The position numbers were made by a program, and so were the translations under genes. A DNA stretch of 64,000 nucleotides from Micrococcus terreus (GTDB taxonomy: Bacteria > Actinomycetota > Actinomycetes > Actinomycetales > Micrococcaceae). The stretch covers positions 1 through 64,000 of the forward strand of contig NZ_FPCG01000010.1 in NCBI RefSeq assembly GCF_900116905.1, given 5' to 3'. The notes under the pieces are model-generated. The model worked only from the letters and a program-made list of their open reading frames with translations. It had not been told where the DNA came from and made no database searches. Positions 34,145-42,771 of the stretch are shown here, in pieces; the first letter of the stretch is position 1; every line of letters starts with the position of its first letter.

Positions 34145-34612
34145 ATGCCCACCGCACTCCAGAAGACCTATGCCGCTCTGCAGGGCCGCCCACTCGGCAA
34201 GCAGCTGTTCAGCGCCGCGCTGTGCCTGAAGGCACCGTACTTCCGCACCATCCTTCCCCGAGTGATCTCCCTGGAGCCCGGTCGCGGGGAGGCACGGATG
34301 CCCGACTGGTGGGGTGTGCGCAACCACCTCGGCACCGTCCACGCCATCGCCTGCTGCAACCTGGCGGAGCTGGTGGCCGGATCCACGGCGGACATGTCCA
34401 TGCCGGCCAGCCACCGCTGGATCCCCAAGGGCATGACGGTGGAGTACCGGAAGAAGGCCCAGGGCACCCTGACCGCGGTGGCCACCGTGGAGGACCTGAG
34501 CATGCTCACAGCAGATCAGTCCCGTGACGTGGTGGTCCCGGTGGACGTCACCGACCCGTCCGGCACCGTGGTGGTCCATGCCGAGATCACCATGTGGGTC
34601 TCCCCCCGCTGA
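34145..34612 (+). CDS. DUF4442 hotdog-fold protein (possible thioesterase)
   Basis: A 155-residue hotdog-fold protein of the DUF4442/YiiD-C-like group. The pattern NHLGTVHAIACCNLAELVAGS carries the helix and the catalytic-type residues found in acyl-CoA thioesterases of the PaaI kind, and the C-terminal strand is VVVHAEITMWV. The substrate is unknown. ATG 34145 follows GAGAGGGACACC. It converges on the dpp operon, with a 3-base gap. Confidence 0.75.
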   Translation: MPTALQKTYAALQGRPLGKQLFSAALCLKAPYFRTILPRVISLEPGRGEARMPDWWGVRNHLGTVHAIACCNLAELVAGSTADMSMPASHRWIPKGMTVEYRKKAQGTLTAVATVEDLSMLTADQSRDVVVPVDVTDPSGTVVVHAEITMWVSPR

Positions 34613-34615
34613 GCC

Positions 34616-36409
34616 TCAGGCCACCTCGGCGTCGGCGTCGATCTCCAGCTCGTTGCCCGGGATCGAGGCCAGCAGCTTCCGTGTGTACGGGTGCCGCGGG
34701 TTGGTGAAGATCTCCTCCGAGGTCGCGGCCTCCACCAGCTCGCCGTCCTTCATCACGCAGACGTAGTCGGAGATCAGCCGCACCACGGCGAGGTCGTGGG
34801 AGATGAACAGGTAGCTCAGCCCCAGTTCCTGCTGCAGGTCCTTGAGCAGGTCCAGGATCTGGGCCTGCACCAGCACGTCCAGCGCGGACACCGGCTCGTC
34901 GCACACGATCAGGTCCGGGTTCAGCGCCAGGGCTCGGGCGATCGCGATGCGCTGCCGCTGACCACCGGAGAGCTCGGCCGGATACCGCCGGAACATGTGC
35001 GCCGGCAGGGCCACCTGGTCCATCAGCTTCAGCACGCGCTCGCGCCGCTCCCGGGCGTTGCCCCGCTTGTACGCGACCAGCGGCTCCTCGATGATCCGCC
35101 CCACCGTGAACATGGGGTTCAGCGAGGAGTACGGGTCCTGGAACACCGCCTGCACGCGCTGCCGGAAGTCCTTCAGGTCCGCCTTGTTCAGGTTCAGCAC
35201 GTCCTTGCCCTCGAACGTGATGGACCCCGAGGTCGGCTCGATCAGCTTCAGGAGCATCCGCGCCGTGGTGGTCTTGCCGGAGCCCGACTCGCCCACGATC
35301 GACACCGTGGAGCCCCGCGGGATCTCCAGCGTCACATCCCGGGTGGCGTAGAAGTCGGCCTGGCCCCTCTTGGGGTACACCTTCGTCAGGTCGGTGATGG
35401 TCACCAGGGGCTCCGCGGTGCGCTTCGGCGCCCCCTCCACAGCAGTTCCCGACGACGGCCGGTCACCGTCCGCGGTCGGCTCACCTGCCGCGTGGCTGCC
35501 GGAGGTGCCACTGGGTGCCGCGAACGCGTCCGGTGCCAGCCGCACGGCCGCCACGGACGGTGCCGCACGGACCAGGGACTGGGTGTACGGGTGCTGGGGG
35601 TCGTTGAGCAGCTGTTCGGCCGGACCGGTCTCCACCACCAGACCACGGTGCATGACCACCAAATTCTGGGCACGTTCGGCGGCCAGGCCGAGGTCGTGGG
35701 TGATGAGCAGGACGGCGGTCCCCAGCTCCTGGGTCATCTCCCCGATCTGATCGAGGATGACCTGCTGGACGGTGACGTCCAGGGCGGAGGTGGGCTCATC
35801 GGCGATCAGCAGCTGGGGCCGGCAGGCCAGGGCGATCGCGATCAGAGCACGCTGACGCAGACCGCCGGAGAGCTCGTGCGGATACTGCTTGGCGCGGCGG
35901 GCGGCCTCCGGGATGCCGGCCTGCTCCATCACCGCCACCACCTTCTGGTCCACATCCTTCTTGGTGGCCTGACGGTGGGTGAGGAGGGTCTCGGCGATCT
36001 GCGTGCCGATCTTGGAGACCGGGTTCAGGTTGGACATGGGGTCCTGCGGGACCAGCCCGATCTGCTCACCGCGGATCCGGCGCAGCTTGGACTCCGGCAT
36101 GCCGACCAGCTCCTGGCCGTCGAACCGGATGGAGCCTCCGGTGACCTTGCCGTTGCCCGGCAGCAGGCCGATGGCGGCCATGGCCGTGGTGGACTTGCCC
36201 GAACCGGACTCGCCCACGATCGCCAGCGTGCTGCCGGCGGCCAGCTCCATGGAGGCGTTGTCCACGGCCTGCACGCTGCCGTGCATGGTGGAGAAGGCGA
36301 CCTGCAGGTCGGTGATCTTCAACAGCGGCTCGCCCTGGACGGGCTTGGTCGACATCTCGGTCATCTCAGACTTCTCAGAGTTCTCAGTCTGCTCAGGGTG
36401 CTGGTTCAT
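34616..36409 (-). CDS. Dipeptide ABC transporter, fused ATPase (DppD-DppF)
   Basis: A 597-residue protein with two complete oligopeptide-type ATPase domains joined in one chain; most operons have separate DppD and DppF. Each domain shows Walker A (GESGSGKST and GESGSGKTT), an LSGG signature, LIADEPTSALD or IVCDEPVSALD and the HPYT C-terminal zinc-site region. The linker of about 40 Ala/Gly/Pro/Ser residues between them contains a 14-mer copy. ATG 36409 overlaps the dppC stop by 1 base (TGATG) and has GAGGAG upstream. Confidence 0.93.
   Translation of the reverse strand: MNQHPEQTENSEKSEMTEMSTKPVQGEPLLKITDLQVAFSTMHGSVQAVDNASMELAAGSTLAIVGESGSGKSTTAMAAIGLLPGNGKVTGGSIRFDGQELVGMPESKLRRIRGEQIGLVPQDPMSNLNPVSKIGTQIAETLLTHRQATKKDVDQKVVAVMEQAGIPEAARRAKQYPHELSGGLRQRALIAIALACRPQLLIADEPTSALDVTVQQVILDQIGEMTQELGTAVLLITHDLGLAAERAQNLVVMHRGLVVETGPAEQLLNDPQHPYTQSLVRAAPSVAAVRLAPDAFAAPSGTSGSHAAGEPTADGDRPSSGTAVEGAPKRTAEPLVTITDLTKVYPKRGQADFYATRDVTLEIPRGSTVSIVGESGSGKTTTARMLLKLIEPTSGSITFEGKDVLNLNKADLKDFRQRVQAVFQDPYSSLNPMFTVGRIIEEPLVAYKRGNARERRERVLKLMDQVALPAHMFRRYPAELSGGQRQRIAIARALALNPDLIVCDEPVSALDVLVQAQILDLLKDLQQELGLSYLFISHDLAVVRLISDYVCVMKDGELVEAATSEEIFTNPRHPYTRKLLASIPGNELEIDADAEVA
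35447..35460 (+). repeat. Copy of the recurring 14-mer
   Basis: Exact copy, 15-mer form, in the interdomain linker of the fused ATPase, read as R-P-S-S-G. Bases after it continue GGTCACC as at 1424. Confidence 0.9.
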
Positions 36410-37431
36410 CACCGTCTCCTCGACTTCGGGTCCAGGGCCTCACGCAGGGACTCACCCAGCAGGGTGAAGCCCAGGGCGGTCACCGCGATGCAGATGCCCG
36501 GCAGGAAGGCCAGCCACGGGGCGATGCCCAGCTCGGCCTGGGCGTAGGTGAGCATGCGTCCCCACTCGGCGGTCTCCGGGCGTCCGCCGCCCAGACCCAG
36601 GAAGGACAGGGCCGCTGCGTCGATCACCGCGGTGGCCAGGGTCAGCGTGGCCTGGACGATCACCGGTCCCACCGAGTTCGGCAGCACGTGGCTCATGGTG
36701 ATGGTGCTGCGGCTCAGACCCAGCGTCTGGGCGGCCAGGACGTAGTCCGACCCCTTCTGCGTGAGCATGGAGGACCGCAGCAGACGCGCGAAGATCGGCA
36801 CCTGGGAGACACCGATGGCGATCATCACCGCGTACTGTCCCTGGCCCAGCACGGCGGCGATGGACACGGCCAGCAGCAGGTTCGGCACGGAGAGCAGGAT
36901 GTCCACGATCCGCATGACCACGCCGTCCACCCAGCCGCCGAACGTGCCGGCCAGCAGGCCCAGGAGCATGCCGCCCGCCAGGCCCATGGCCGTGGAGACG
37001 ATGCCGATGGTCAGCGAGGCCTGGGCTCCCCAGATCAGTTTGGAGAGCACGTCACCGCCGAAGCGGTCCAGGCCCAGCGGGTAGGCGCCGATCTCGCCCG
37101 GTCCCGGGATATTGCCCGGGGTGATCTCCCGTGCACCGGGAACGGACTCGCCGGGATACGGGGCGAGGACAGGAGCCAGGATCGCGACCAGGAAGAACAG
37201 CACCACGATGATCGCACCGGCGATCGCCGCGGGATTGCGCTTGAGCCGCTGGAAGGCGTCCTTCCAGACGGAGGTGCCCTTGGTGTCCATGCCCGGCTCG
37301 GACGTGGACTGGGTCTGCCCGGCGGCCACGGGGGCGCCGTCGGCCTCCACGGGCGCGCCCACCGGGGCAGCGCCCGGGGTCATCTCGGCGGAGGGTCCGC
37401 CGCCTGGTGTGGGAGGAAGATTCATGCTCAT
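36409..37431 (-). CDS. Dipeptide ABC transporter permease DppC-type
   Basis: A 340-residue membrane permease with about six helices and the typical DppC start: an extended N-terminal tail (about 50 Pro/Gly/Ala residues, longer than usual), then FQRLKRNPAAIAGAIIVVLFFLVAI, and the EAA-type loop AAQTLGLSRSTITMSHVLPN that contacts the ATPase. It overlaps dppB by ATGA and dppDF by one base. Confidence 0.93.
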   Translation of the reverse strand: MSMNLPPTPGGGPSAEMTPGAAPVGAPVEADGAPVAAGQTQSTSEPGMDTKGTSVWKDAFQRLKRNPAAIAGAIIVVLFFLVAILAPVLAPYPGESVPGAREITPGNIPGPGEIGAYPLGLDRFGGDVLSKLIWGAQASLTIGIVSTAMGLAGGMLLGLLAGTFGGWVDGVVMRIVDILLSVPNLLLAVSIAAVLGQGQYAVMIAIGVSQVPIFARLLRSSMLTQKGSDYVLAAQTLGLSRSTITMSHVLPNSVGPVIVQATLTLATAVIDAAALSFLGLGGGRPETAEWGRMLTYAQAELGIAPWLAFLPGICIAVTALGFTLLGESLREALDPKSRRR

Positions 37432-38432
37432 GAGACACGCACCCGGGGGTCGATCAGGCCGTAGGAGACGTCCACGACCAGGTTGATGAGTGAGTAGATC
37501 AGCGCGATGAAGATGATGAACCCCTGCAGGACCGGGAAGTCCAGATTGAAGATGGCGTCCCACAGGAAGCTGCCGATCCCGTTGAAGGCGAACACCGTCT
37601 CGGTGAGCACCGCGCCGGAGATCAGCAGGCCCAGCTGCAGGCCCAGGGTGGTGATGACCGGGAGCATCGCGTTGCGCATGACGAACCGGTTGCGGATCAG
37701 GTTCGGGGCCAGGCCCTTGGCCTTGGCGGTGCGCACGTAGTCCGCGTTCTGCACCTCCAGCACGGAGGCGCGGGTGATGCGGGCGATGATCGCCAGCGGG
37801 ATGGTGCCCAGGGCGATGCCCGGCAGCACCAGGTGGGTGAAGGCGTCGAAGGCGGCGTCGAACTCACCGGTGATCAGCCCGTCCCATACGAAGAAGTTCG
37901 TGTAGTGCGTGGCGTCGATGCGCGGGTTCTGCCGGCCGTCCGGGGGCAGCCAGCCCAGCTGCACGGCGAACACCCACTTGAGGATGAAGGCCAGGAAGAA
38001 CACCGGGACCACCACGCCCATCAGGGAGAGCAGCACGGCCAGCTGGTCCTGCCACCTGCCCACGTGGCGGGCGGCCCAGTAGCCCAGCGGGATGCCGAGC
38101 GCCACCGCGAAGACGATCGCGAAGGCGGAGAGCTCCAGGGTGGCCGGGAACCGAGCGGCGAACTCCTCCAGCACGGGGCGGTTGGTCAGCAGGCTGCTGC
38201 CGAAGTCGCCGGAGAGGATCCGGCCCATGTACTGGAAGTACTGCTCCACCAGGGGCTTGTCGAACCCATATGCCGCGTTGACGCGAGCCACGGCCTCTGG
38301 GGTCGCCTTGTCCCCCAGCAGCGCGGTGGCCGGGCCGCCGGGCAGGGAGCGGACCCAGAGGAAGAGCAGGACGGAGAGTCCGAAGAGGGTGGGGATCAGC
38401 AGCAGCAGGCGCTTGCCGATGAGTCGAAGCAC
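37428..38432 (-). CDS. Dipeptide ABC transporter permease DppB-type
   Basis: A 334-residue permease starting LRLIGKRLLLLIPTLFGLSVLLFLWVRSLPGG, the DppB signature, with EAA loop VRTAKAKGLAPNLIRNRFVMRN. It pairs with DppC to form the channel. A 133-base gap with a 20-bp hairpin separates it from dppA. Confidence 0.94.
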   Translation of the reverse strand: MLRLIGKRLLLLIPTLFGLSVLLFLWVRSLPGGPATALLGDKATPEAVARVNAAYGFDKPLVEQYFQYMGRILSGDFGSSLLTNRPVLEEFAARFPATLELSAFAIVFAVALGIPLGYWAARHVGRWQDQLAVLLSLMGVVVPVFFLAFILKWVFAVQLGWLPPDGRQNPRIDATHYTNFFVWDGLITGEFDAAFDAFTHLVLPGIALGTIPLAIIARITRASVLEVQNADYVRTAKAKGLAPNLIRNRFVMRNAMLPVITTLGLQLGLLISGAVLTETVFAFNGIGSFLWDAIFNLDFPVLQGFIIFIALIYSLINLVVDVSYGLIDPRVRVS

Positions 38433-38467
38433 GAGGCTTCCCTTCAGGTGCGGGAGACGTGGATCAG

Positions 38468-38512
38468 GTGAGGATCACGACGACGGCGCGGGGCCGTCGT
38501 CGTGATCCTCAC
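38468..38512 (-). terminator. 20-bp hairpin between dppA and dppB
   Basis: Arms 38468-38487 and 38493-38512 are perfectly complementary, with a 5-base loop. It probably stops most transcripts after dppA, giving more binding protein than permease; the 14-mer core GACGACGGC is in the stem. Confidence 0.8.
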
Positions 38513-38565
38513 TCAGGTGCCCCACGGGTGAGGCGAGGTGATGCGTGAGGTGCCAGACCCTCAGA

Positions 38566-40248
38566 TCACTCCGAGAGCTTGATCTGGTTGAAGACCTCGT
38601 CGTTGACCGGGCTGGCCGGGTAGGACTCCACGCGCTCGGCGAAGGCCAGCGACGGAGCCGGGTGGGCCAGCGGGACAGCCGGTGCCAGCTCGGAGACCTG
38701 CTTGTTGATCTCCTCGTACATCGGCGTCTGCTCCTCCAGGTTCGGCACCTGGCGAGCCTCGTTCAGGGCCTCGAAGAGGTCCGGATCGTTGAAGCCGAAC
38801 TCGGGCTTCTCGCCGCCGAAGAACACACCCACGAAGTTGTCGGTGTCGTTGTAGTCGCCGGTCCAGCCCAGCAGGTGGATGCCGTGGTTGGCCGAGCCCT
38901 GGACGCGGTCCAGGTAGTCCGGGGACCACTTCTCCGGCTTGGCGTTGACCTTGATGCCGACCTCGGCCAGCTGGCCGGACAGGTTCGAGAAGACCTGCTC
39001 AGGGGTGGGCATGTACGGACGGGAGACGCCGGTGGGGTAGTTGAAGTCCACGGTGAAGCCGTCCTCGTAGCCGGCCTCGGCCAGCAGCTGCTTGGCCTTC
39101 TCCGGGTCGTACTCGTACTTCTCCACGTCCTCGGTGTAGCCGTTGACCATGTCCGGGATGAAGGTCACGGCCTTCTTGGTGCCCTCGGGCAGGGTCTGGC
39201 GGATCAGCGCGTCCTTGTCGATCGCGTAGGAGATCGCCTGGCGCACCTTGAGGTCCTTGAGCTCCTCGACCTCCTGGTTCATGCCCAGGTAGAGGATGGT
39301 GAAGGGCTCGCGGTTGACGATGTTGTAGCCGGCGTCGGCCAGGGAGCCCACATCGGCCGGGGAGACCAGGTCGTAGCCGTCGATCTGGCCGGCCTCCAGG
39401 GACTGGCGGCGAGCCACGGGGTCATCGATCACGCGGAAGGTGATGTTGGTGACCTGGCCCTTCTCGCCCCAGTAGTCATCGAAGCTGGAGAGCTTGATGT
39501 CCTGGCCCACGGCCCACGAGTCGAACTTGTAGGGGCCGGTGCCGGTGGGGTGCGCGCGGGCGTACTCGGTCAGCTCCGGAGCCTCGGCGGTGCCGCTGGC
39601 CTCGTCCGCGCCGTGCTCCTCCATGGCGGCGGGGGACTGCATGGCGAAGGCCGGCAGGGACAGGGAGGCGATGAACCCGGCGAAGGGCTGGTTCAGGGTG
39701 ACGGTGGCGGTGCCCTCGTCCGTGGCCTCGCAGGACTTGTAGACGGCGGTGTCCGGGGAGTCGGAGAAGCCGCGGAAGAGCTTGCCGTAGTAGTAGGCCT
39801 GGGTCTCGGACTGCTGGATGCCCTCGAAGTTGTACCAGCGGTCGAAGTTGGCGCAGACGGCTTCGGCGTTGAAGTCGGTGCCGTCGTGGAACTTCACGCC
39901 CTCCTTGAGCGTGAACTCATGGGTCAGGCCGTCCTCACTGGACTCCCAGGACTCGGCGAGCAGCGGTGCGGGGTCCGCCGTGCCGGGCTCGACTCCGACC
40001 AGGCCCTCGAAGATCTGGCGGGAGACGCGGAAGGACTCGCCGTCAGAGGCGAAGGCGGGATCCAGGCTCTTGGGATCGGAGGAGGCGGCGAAGATGAAGT
40101 TGCCGTCCACGGACGACTCGGAGCCGGAGTCCCCGTTGTCACCCGAGTCATCGCGCTGGCTCTGGGCGCAGCTGGAGAGCAGCAGCGCGGCGGCTGCGGC
40201 GGCGGCGGTCACAGCGGACAGGCGCCGGCGGCGTGGAGTAAAGGACAT
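38566..40248 (-). CDS. Dipeptide/oligopeptide-binding lipoprotein (DppA-type)
   Basis: A 560-residue extracytoplasmic solute-binding protein, anchored as a lipoprotein: the signal has RRRR, an Ala-rich core and the lipobox LLSSC near residue 25. The SBP_bac_5 pattern includes GLVGVEPGTADPAPLLAESWE, LKEGVKFHDGTDFNAEAV and VRQAISYAIDKDALI. It delivers peptides to DppBC. ATG 40248 has GGGAGGG 6 bases upstream. It is the first gene of the operon; the gap behind it (40249-40423) holds the promoter. Confidence 0.94.
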   Translation of the reverse strand: MSFTPRRRRLSAVTAAAAAAALLLSSCAQSQRDDSGDNGDSGSESSVDGNFIFAASSDPKSLDPAFASDGESFRVSRQIFEGLVGVEPGTADPAPLLAESWESSEDGLTHEFTLKEGVKFHDGTDFNAEAVCANFDRWYNFEGIQQSETQAYYYGKLFRGFSDSPDTAVYKSCEATDEGTATVTLNQPFAGFIASLSLPAFAMQSPAAMEEHGADEASGTAEAPELTEYARAHPTGTGPYKFDSWAVGQDIKLSSFDDYWGEKGQVTNITFRVIDDPVARRQSLEAGQIDGYDLVSPADVGSLADAGYNIVNREPFTILYLGMNQEVEELKDLKVRQAISYAIDKDALIRQTLPEGTKKAVTFIPDMVNGYTEDVEKYEYDPEKAKQLLAEAGYEDGFTVDFNYPTGVSRPYMPTPEQVFSNLSGQLAEVGIKVNAKPEKWSPDYLDRVQGSANHGIHLLGWTGDYNDTDNFVGVFFGGEKPEFGFNDPDLFEALNEARQVPNLEEQTPMYEEINKQVSELAPAVPLAHPAPSLAFAERVESYPASPVNDEVFNQIKLSE

Positions 40249-40380
40249 GGTCCCTCCCATGTAGGTGGCGAGTGGACACTGTGACGTATGGAACACCACG
40301 GTGCTTGATGGTGAGCATACTCACTCCTCCGGACACCGGAGACACGCCACACGCCGTCAGCGCCAGGTGTGCAGGAGTGT

Positions 40381-40394
40381 TTTCAGACCTGAAA
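40381..40394. promoter_or_regulatory. Palindrome TTTCAG-AC-CTGAAA upstream of the dpp operon
   Basis: A perfect 6-bp inverted repeat with a 2-base centre, 30 bases after the gdpD stop and about 135 bases before dppA. Palindromic and short, it suits a dimeric regulator of dpp or a weak terminator of gdpD. Confidence 0.4.
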
Positions 40395-40423
40395 CATCCC
40401 GGTGACCTGGCCGGAGAAGTGGC

Positions 40424-41374
40424 TCAACGCCGTGCTCGATCCGTCACCTGCGCCAGCACCTGACCCGGCCGATTGGTGGTGATCTCCTGGACTCCCAGTC
40501 CGGCCAGCAGCTCCACGTCCTCGGGGTGATCCGCGGTCCAGACGCGCAGTCGGCGTCCGGCGGCCAGCCAGGCCTTCACATCGGCCAGGTGGCTGCGCAC
40601 GTACTCCACGCCGGGGCCGGCCATCCCGGCCCGTCCGTCCCAGATGATCCGCTCGGAGTCCGCCGCGGCCTGCCGCAGGGTCGCCCGCACCGCGGCCCTG
40701 CTCAACGGGCTCCAGGCCAGGCGGGAGGGGATCGGGTCCGCCGGCACCAGGTCCACGAGTGCGCACAGCATCTCGGTGCTCACCGTGGGGCTGAGGTACT
40801 GCAGGGACCCGGCGTAGAAGCTCATGAAGGAGATCTGGACCTGCCCGATCCGAGAGGTCTCCGGATCCCAGCCAGCCCCGATCAGCCAGCTCAGGGCACG
40901 CTCCTCCAGCTCATGGCCGTACGGACTGGGGTGCTTGAACTCCACGGCCAGCCGGACGGGCCGACCGGCGGCGACCAGCAGCTCCACCAGCTCGGGCAGG
41001 GTGAGCAGTTGGTTCTCGGCTCGGCCAAACTCGGTCGGCACCTCGGCGGGATGCCAGGAGTGCACGTCCAGCCGGCTCAGCTGAGCCAGCGTGTGATCGG
41101 ACACCCGCCCGCTGCCGTCGGAGGTGCGGTCCACGGTGGAGTCGTGCCAGAGGACGAGCTGGCGGTCCTTGGTCAGGTGCACATCGCACTCCACACCGTC
41201 GGCCCCTTCGGCCAGAGCATGCAGATAGGCGGCACGGGTGTGCTCGGCGTAGGCGGCCGAGGACCCCCGATGGGCGATCACCAGAGGTCGGGCCGGCAGG
41301 GCCTCCTCCGCAGCGGTGACACCGGTCAGCTGGGTCGAGGACGTGCGGGGGGACAGGGTCCGGATCGACTGCAC
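40424..41374 (-). CDS. Glycerophosphodiester phosphodiesterase
   Basis: A 316-residue GDPD-family enzyme that hydrolyses glycerophosphodiesters to glycerol 3-phosphate and an alcohol. Motifs are IAHRGSSAAYAEHT (metal/catalytic His and Glu), GADGVECDVHLTKD and LVLWHDSTVDRTSDGSG (second catalytic His). No signal peptide, so probably cytoplasmic. The start is GTG 41374, 7 bases after a TACTCT box, favouring a leaderless mRNA over the longer frame. It is divergent from the DUF445 gene. Confidence 0.93.
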   Translation of the reverse strand: MQSIRTLSPRTSSTQLTGVTAAEEALPARPLVIAHRGSSAAYAEHTRAAYLHALAEGADGVECDVHLTKDRQLVLWHDSTVDRTSDGSGRVSDHTLAQLSRLDVHSWHPAEVPTEFGRAENQLLTLPELVELLVAAGRPVRLAVEFKHPSPYGHELEERALSWLIGAGWDPETSRIGQVQISFMSFYAGSLQYLSPTVSTEMLCALVDLVPADPIPSRLAWSPLSRAAVRATLRQAAADSERIIWDGRAGMAGPGVEYVRSHLADVKAWLAAGRRLRVWTADHPEDVELLAGLGVQEITTNRPGQVLAQVTDRARR

Positions 41375-41381
41375 ACCCCAG

Positions 41382-41387
41382 AGAGTA
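41382..41387 (-). promoter_or_regulatory. Leaderless -10 box of gdpD
   Basis: TACTCT on the minus strand, then CTGGGGT and GTG 41374. Confidence 0.5.
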
Positions 41388-41475
41388 GTCCTGGCGGGAG
41401 GACGCCGACACGGACCGTGGGCATCCGACTGGTTAACTGGTGATGACACCTCGACTGCACGGCCCGGAAGGTCTC

Positions 41476-42771
41476 ATGCACCCCACACCCGAACGCGGCG
41501 CCCCCGACCTGCGGCTGCAGCCCGGCGGCCCCACCGAGGCCGAGCGGGCAGCGGCCCTGCGCCGGATGAAGACGGTGGCCACGGGACTGCTCGTGGTCAT
41601 GGCGGTCATCTTCACCATCGCCTTCCTGCTGCAGGACCAGTACCCGTGGCTCTCCTACGTGCGAGCCGCCGCAGAGGGAGGAATGGTCGGCGCCCTGGCG
41701 GACTGGTTCGCCGTCACCGCGATCTTCCGGCACCCCCTCGGCCTGAAGATCCCCCACACCGCGCTGATCCCCCGCAAGAAGGACATGATCGGCGAGACCC
41801 TCGGGGACTTCGTCCACCAGAACTTCATGGAGGGCGAGGTGGTGGAGGAGAAGCTCGGTCAGCTGGCCCTCTCCGAACGCACCGGGGCGTGGCTGCGTCA
41901 GCGTCCGCACGCCGAACGGGTGGCCGGAGAGGTCTCCACGGCGGCTGAGGGGCTGCTCAGCGCCACCGACGACGGTGCCGTCCGGGACCTGATCGCCTCC
42001 CTGGTCCAACGGCACATGGTGGAGCCGGAGTGGTCCCCCACCCTGGCCACCGTGCTGGAGAACGTGGTCACCCAGCGCCATCACGACCGCGTGGTCGACC
42101 TGCTGGTCTCACACACCGGGGACTGGGTGGCCGCCCACCCGGACTTCTTCGTCTCCACGGTGCGCTCCCGCTCCCCGGGCTGGGTGCCGGAGGCCCTGGA
42201 CCACCTGCTGGCCGAACGGATCCACGCCGAGCTGCTCAAGTACCTGGCCGCCGTGCGCGCAGACCCGGACCACGAGCTGCGCCGGTCCATCGACCAATGG
42301 CTGCAGGACCTGGTCCGGGACATGCGCTCGGATGCGGACACCCGCGCCAAGGTGGAGTCGCTCAAGACCAGCCTGTTCAACGATCCGCGCATGCAGGAGT
42401 GGGCGGGCAAGGCCTGGGCCAATGCCAAGGCGACGCTGCTGGCCCAGCTGAAGGAGCCGACGTCGGACCTGCATCTGGCCCTGGTCTCCGCGCTGCAGGA
42501 CCTGGGCGCGCGGCTGCAGGAGGACCCGGAGCTCTCTGCCCGGGTGGATGGCTGGGCCGGCACCGCAGCCAACCATGTGCTGCGCCAGTACGGACCGCAG
42601 ATCGTGGGCGTGATCGGCGAGACCATCCAGCGGTGGGACGGCCAGAAGGCCTCGCGCACGATCGAGCTCTACATGGGCCGGGACCTGCAGTTCATCCGGA
42701 TCAACGGGTCCATTGTCGGAGCGCTGGCAGGGCTGGCCATCCACACGGTGGCCAGCCTCCTGCTCAGCTGA
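41476..42771 (+). CDS. DUF445-family membrane protein
   Basis: A 431-residue protein with two N-terminal membrane helices (about residues 35-52 and 62-85) and one near the C-terminus, flanking a long helical cytoplasmic domain. Characteristic text is AAAEGGMVGALADWFAVTAIFRHPLGLKIPHTALIPRKKDMIGETLGDFV. The family is widespread in Actinobacteria, function unknown. ATG 41476 has GGAAGG just upstream; an earlier ATG at 41443 is also in frame. Confidence 0.85.
   Translation: MHPTPERGAPDLRLQPGGPTEAERAAALRRMKTVATGLLVVMAVIFTIAFLLQDQYPWLSYVRAAAEGGMVGALADWFAVTAIFRHPLGLKIPHTALIPRKKDMIGETLGDFVHQNFMEGEVVEEKLGQLALSERTGAWLRQRPHAERVAGEVSTAAEGLLSATDDGAVRDLIASLVQRHMVEPEWSPTLATVLENVVTQRHHDRVVDLLVSHTGDWVAAHPDFFVSTVRSRSPGWVPEALDHLLAERIHAELLKYLAAVRADPDHELRRSIDQWLQDLVRDMRSDADTRAKVESLKTSLFNDPRMQEWAGKAWANAKATLLAQLKEPTSDLHLALVSALQDLGARLQEDPELSARVDGWAGTAANHVLRQYGPQIVGVIGETIQRWDGQKASRTIELYMGRDLQFIRINGSIVGALAGLAIHTVASLLLS

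Noticed and set aside
40190-40210. GCGGCG trinucleotide run near the dppA start
   Set aside because: It encodes the Ala-rich core of the lipoprotein signal and needs no other explanation.
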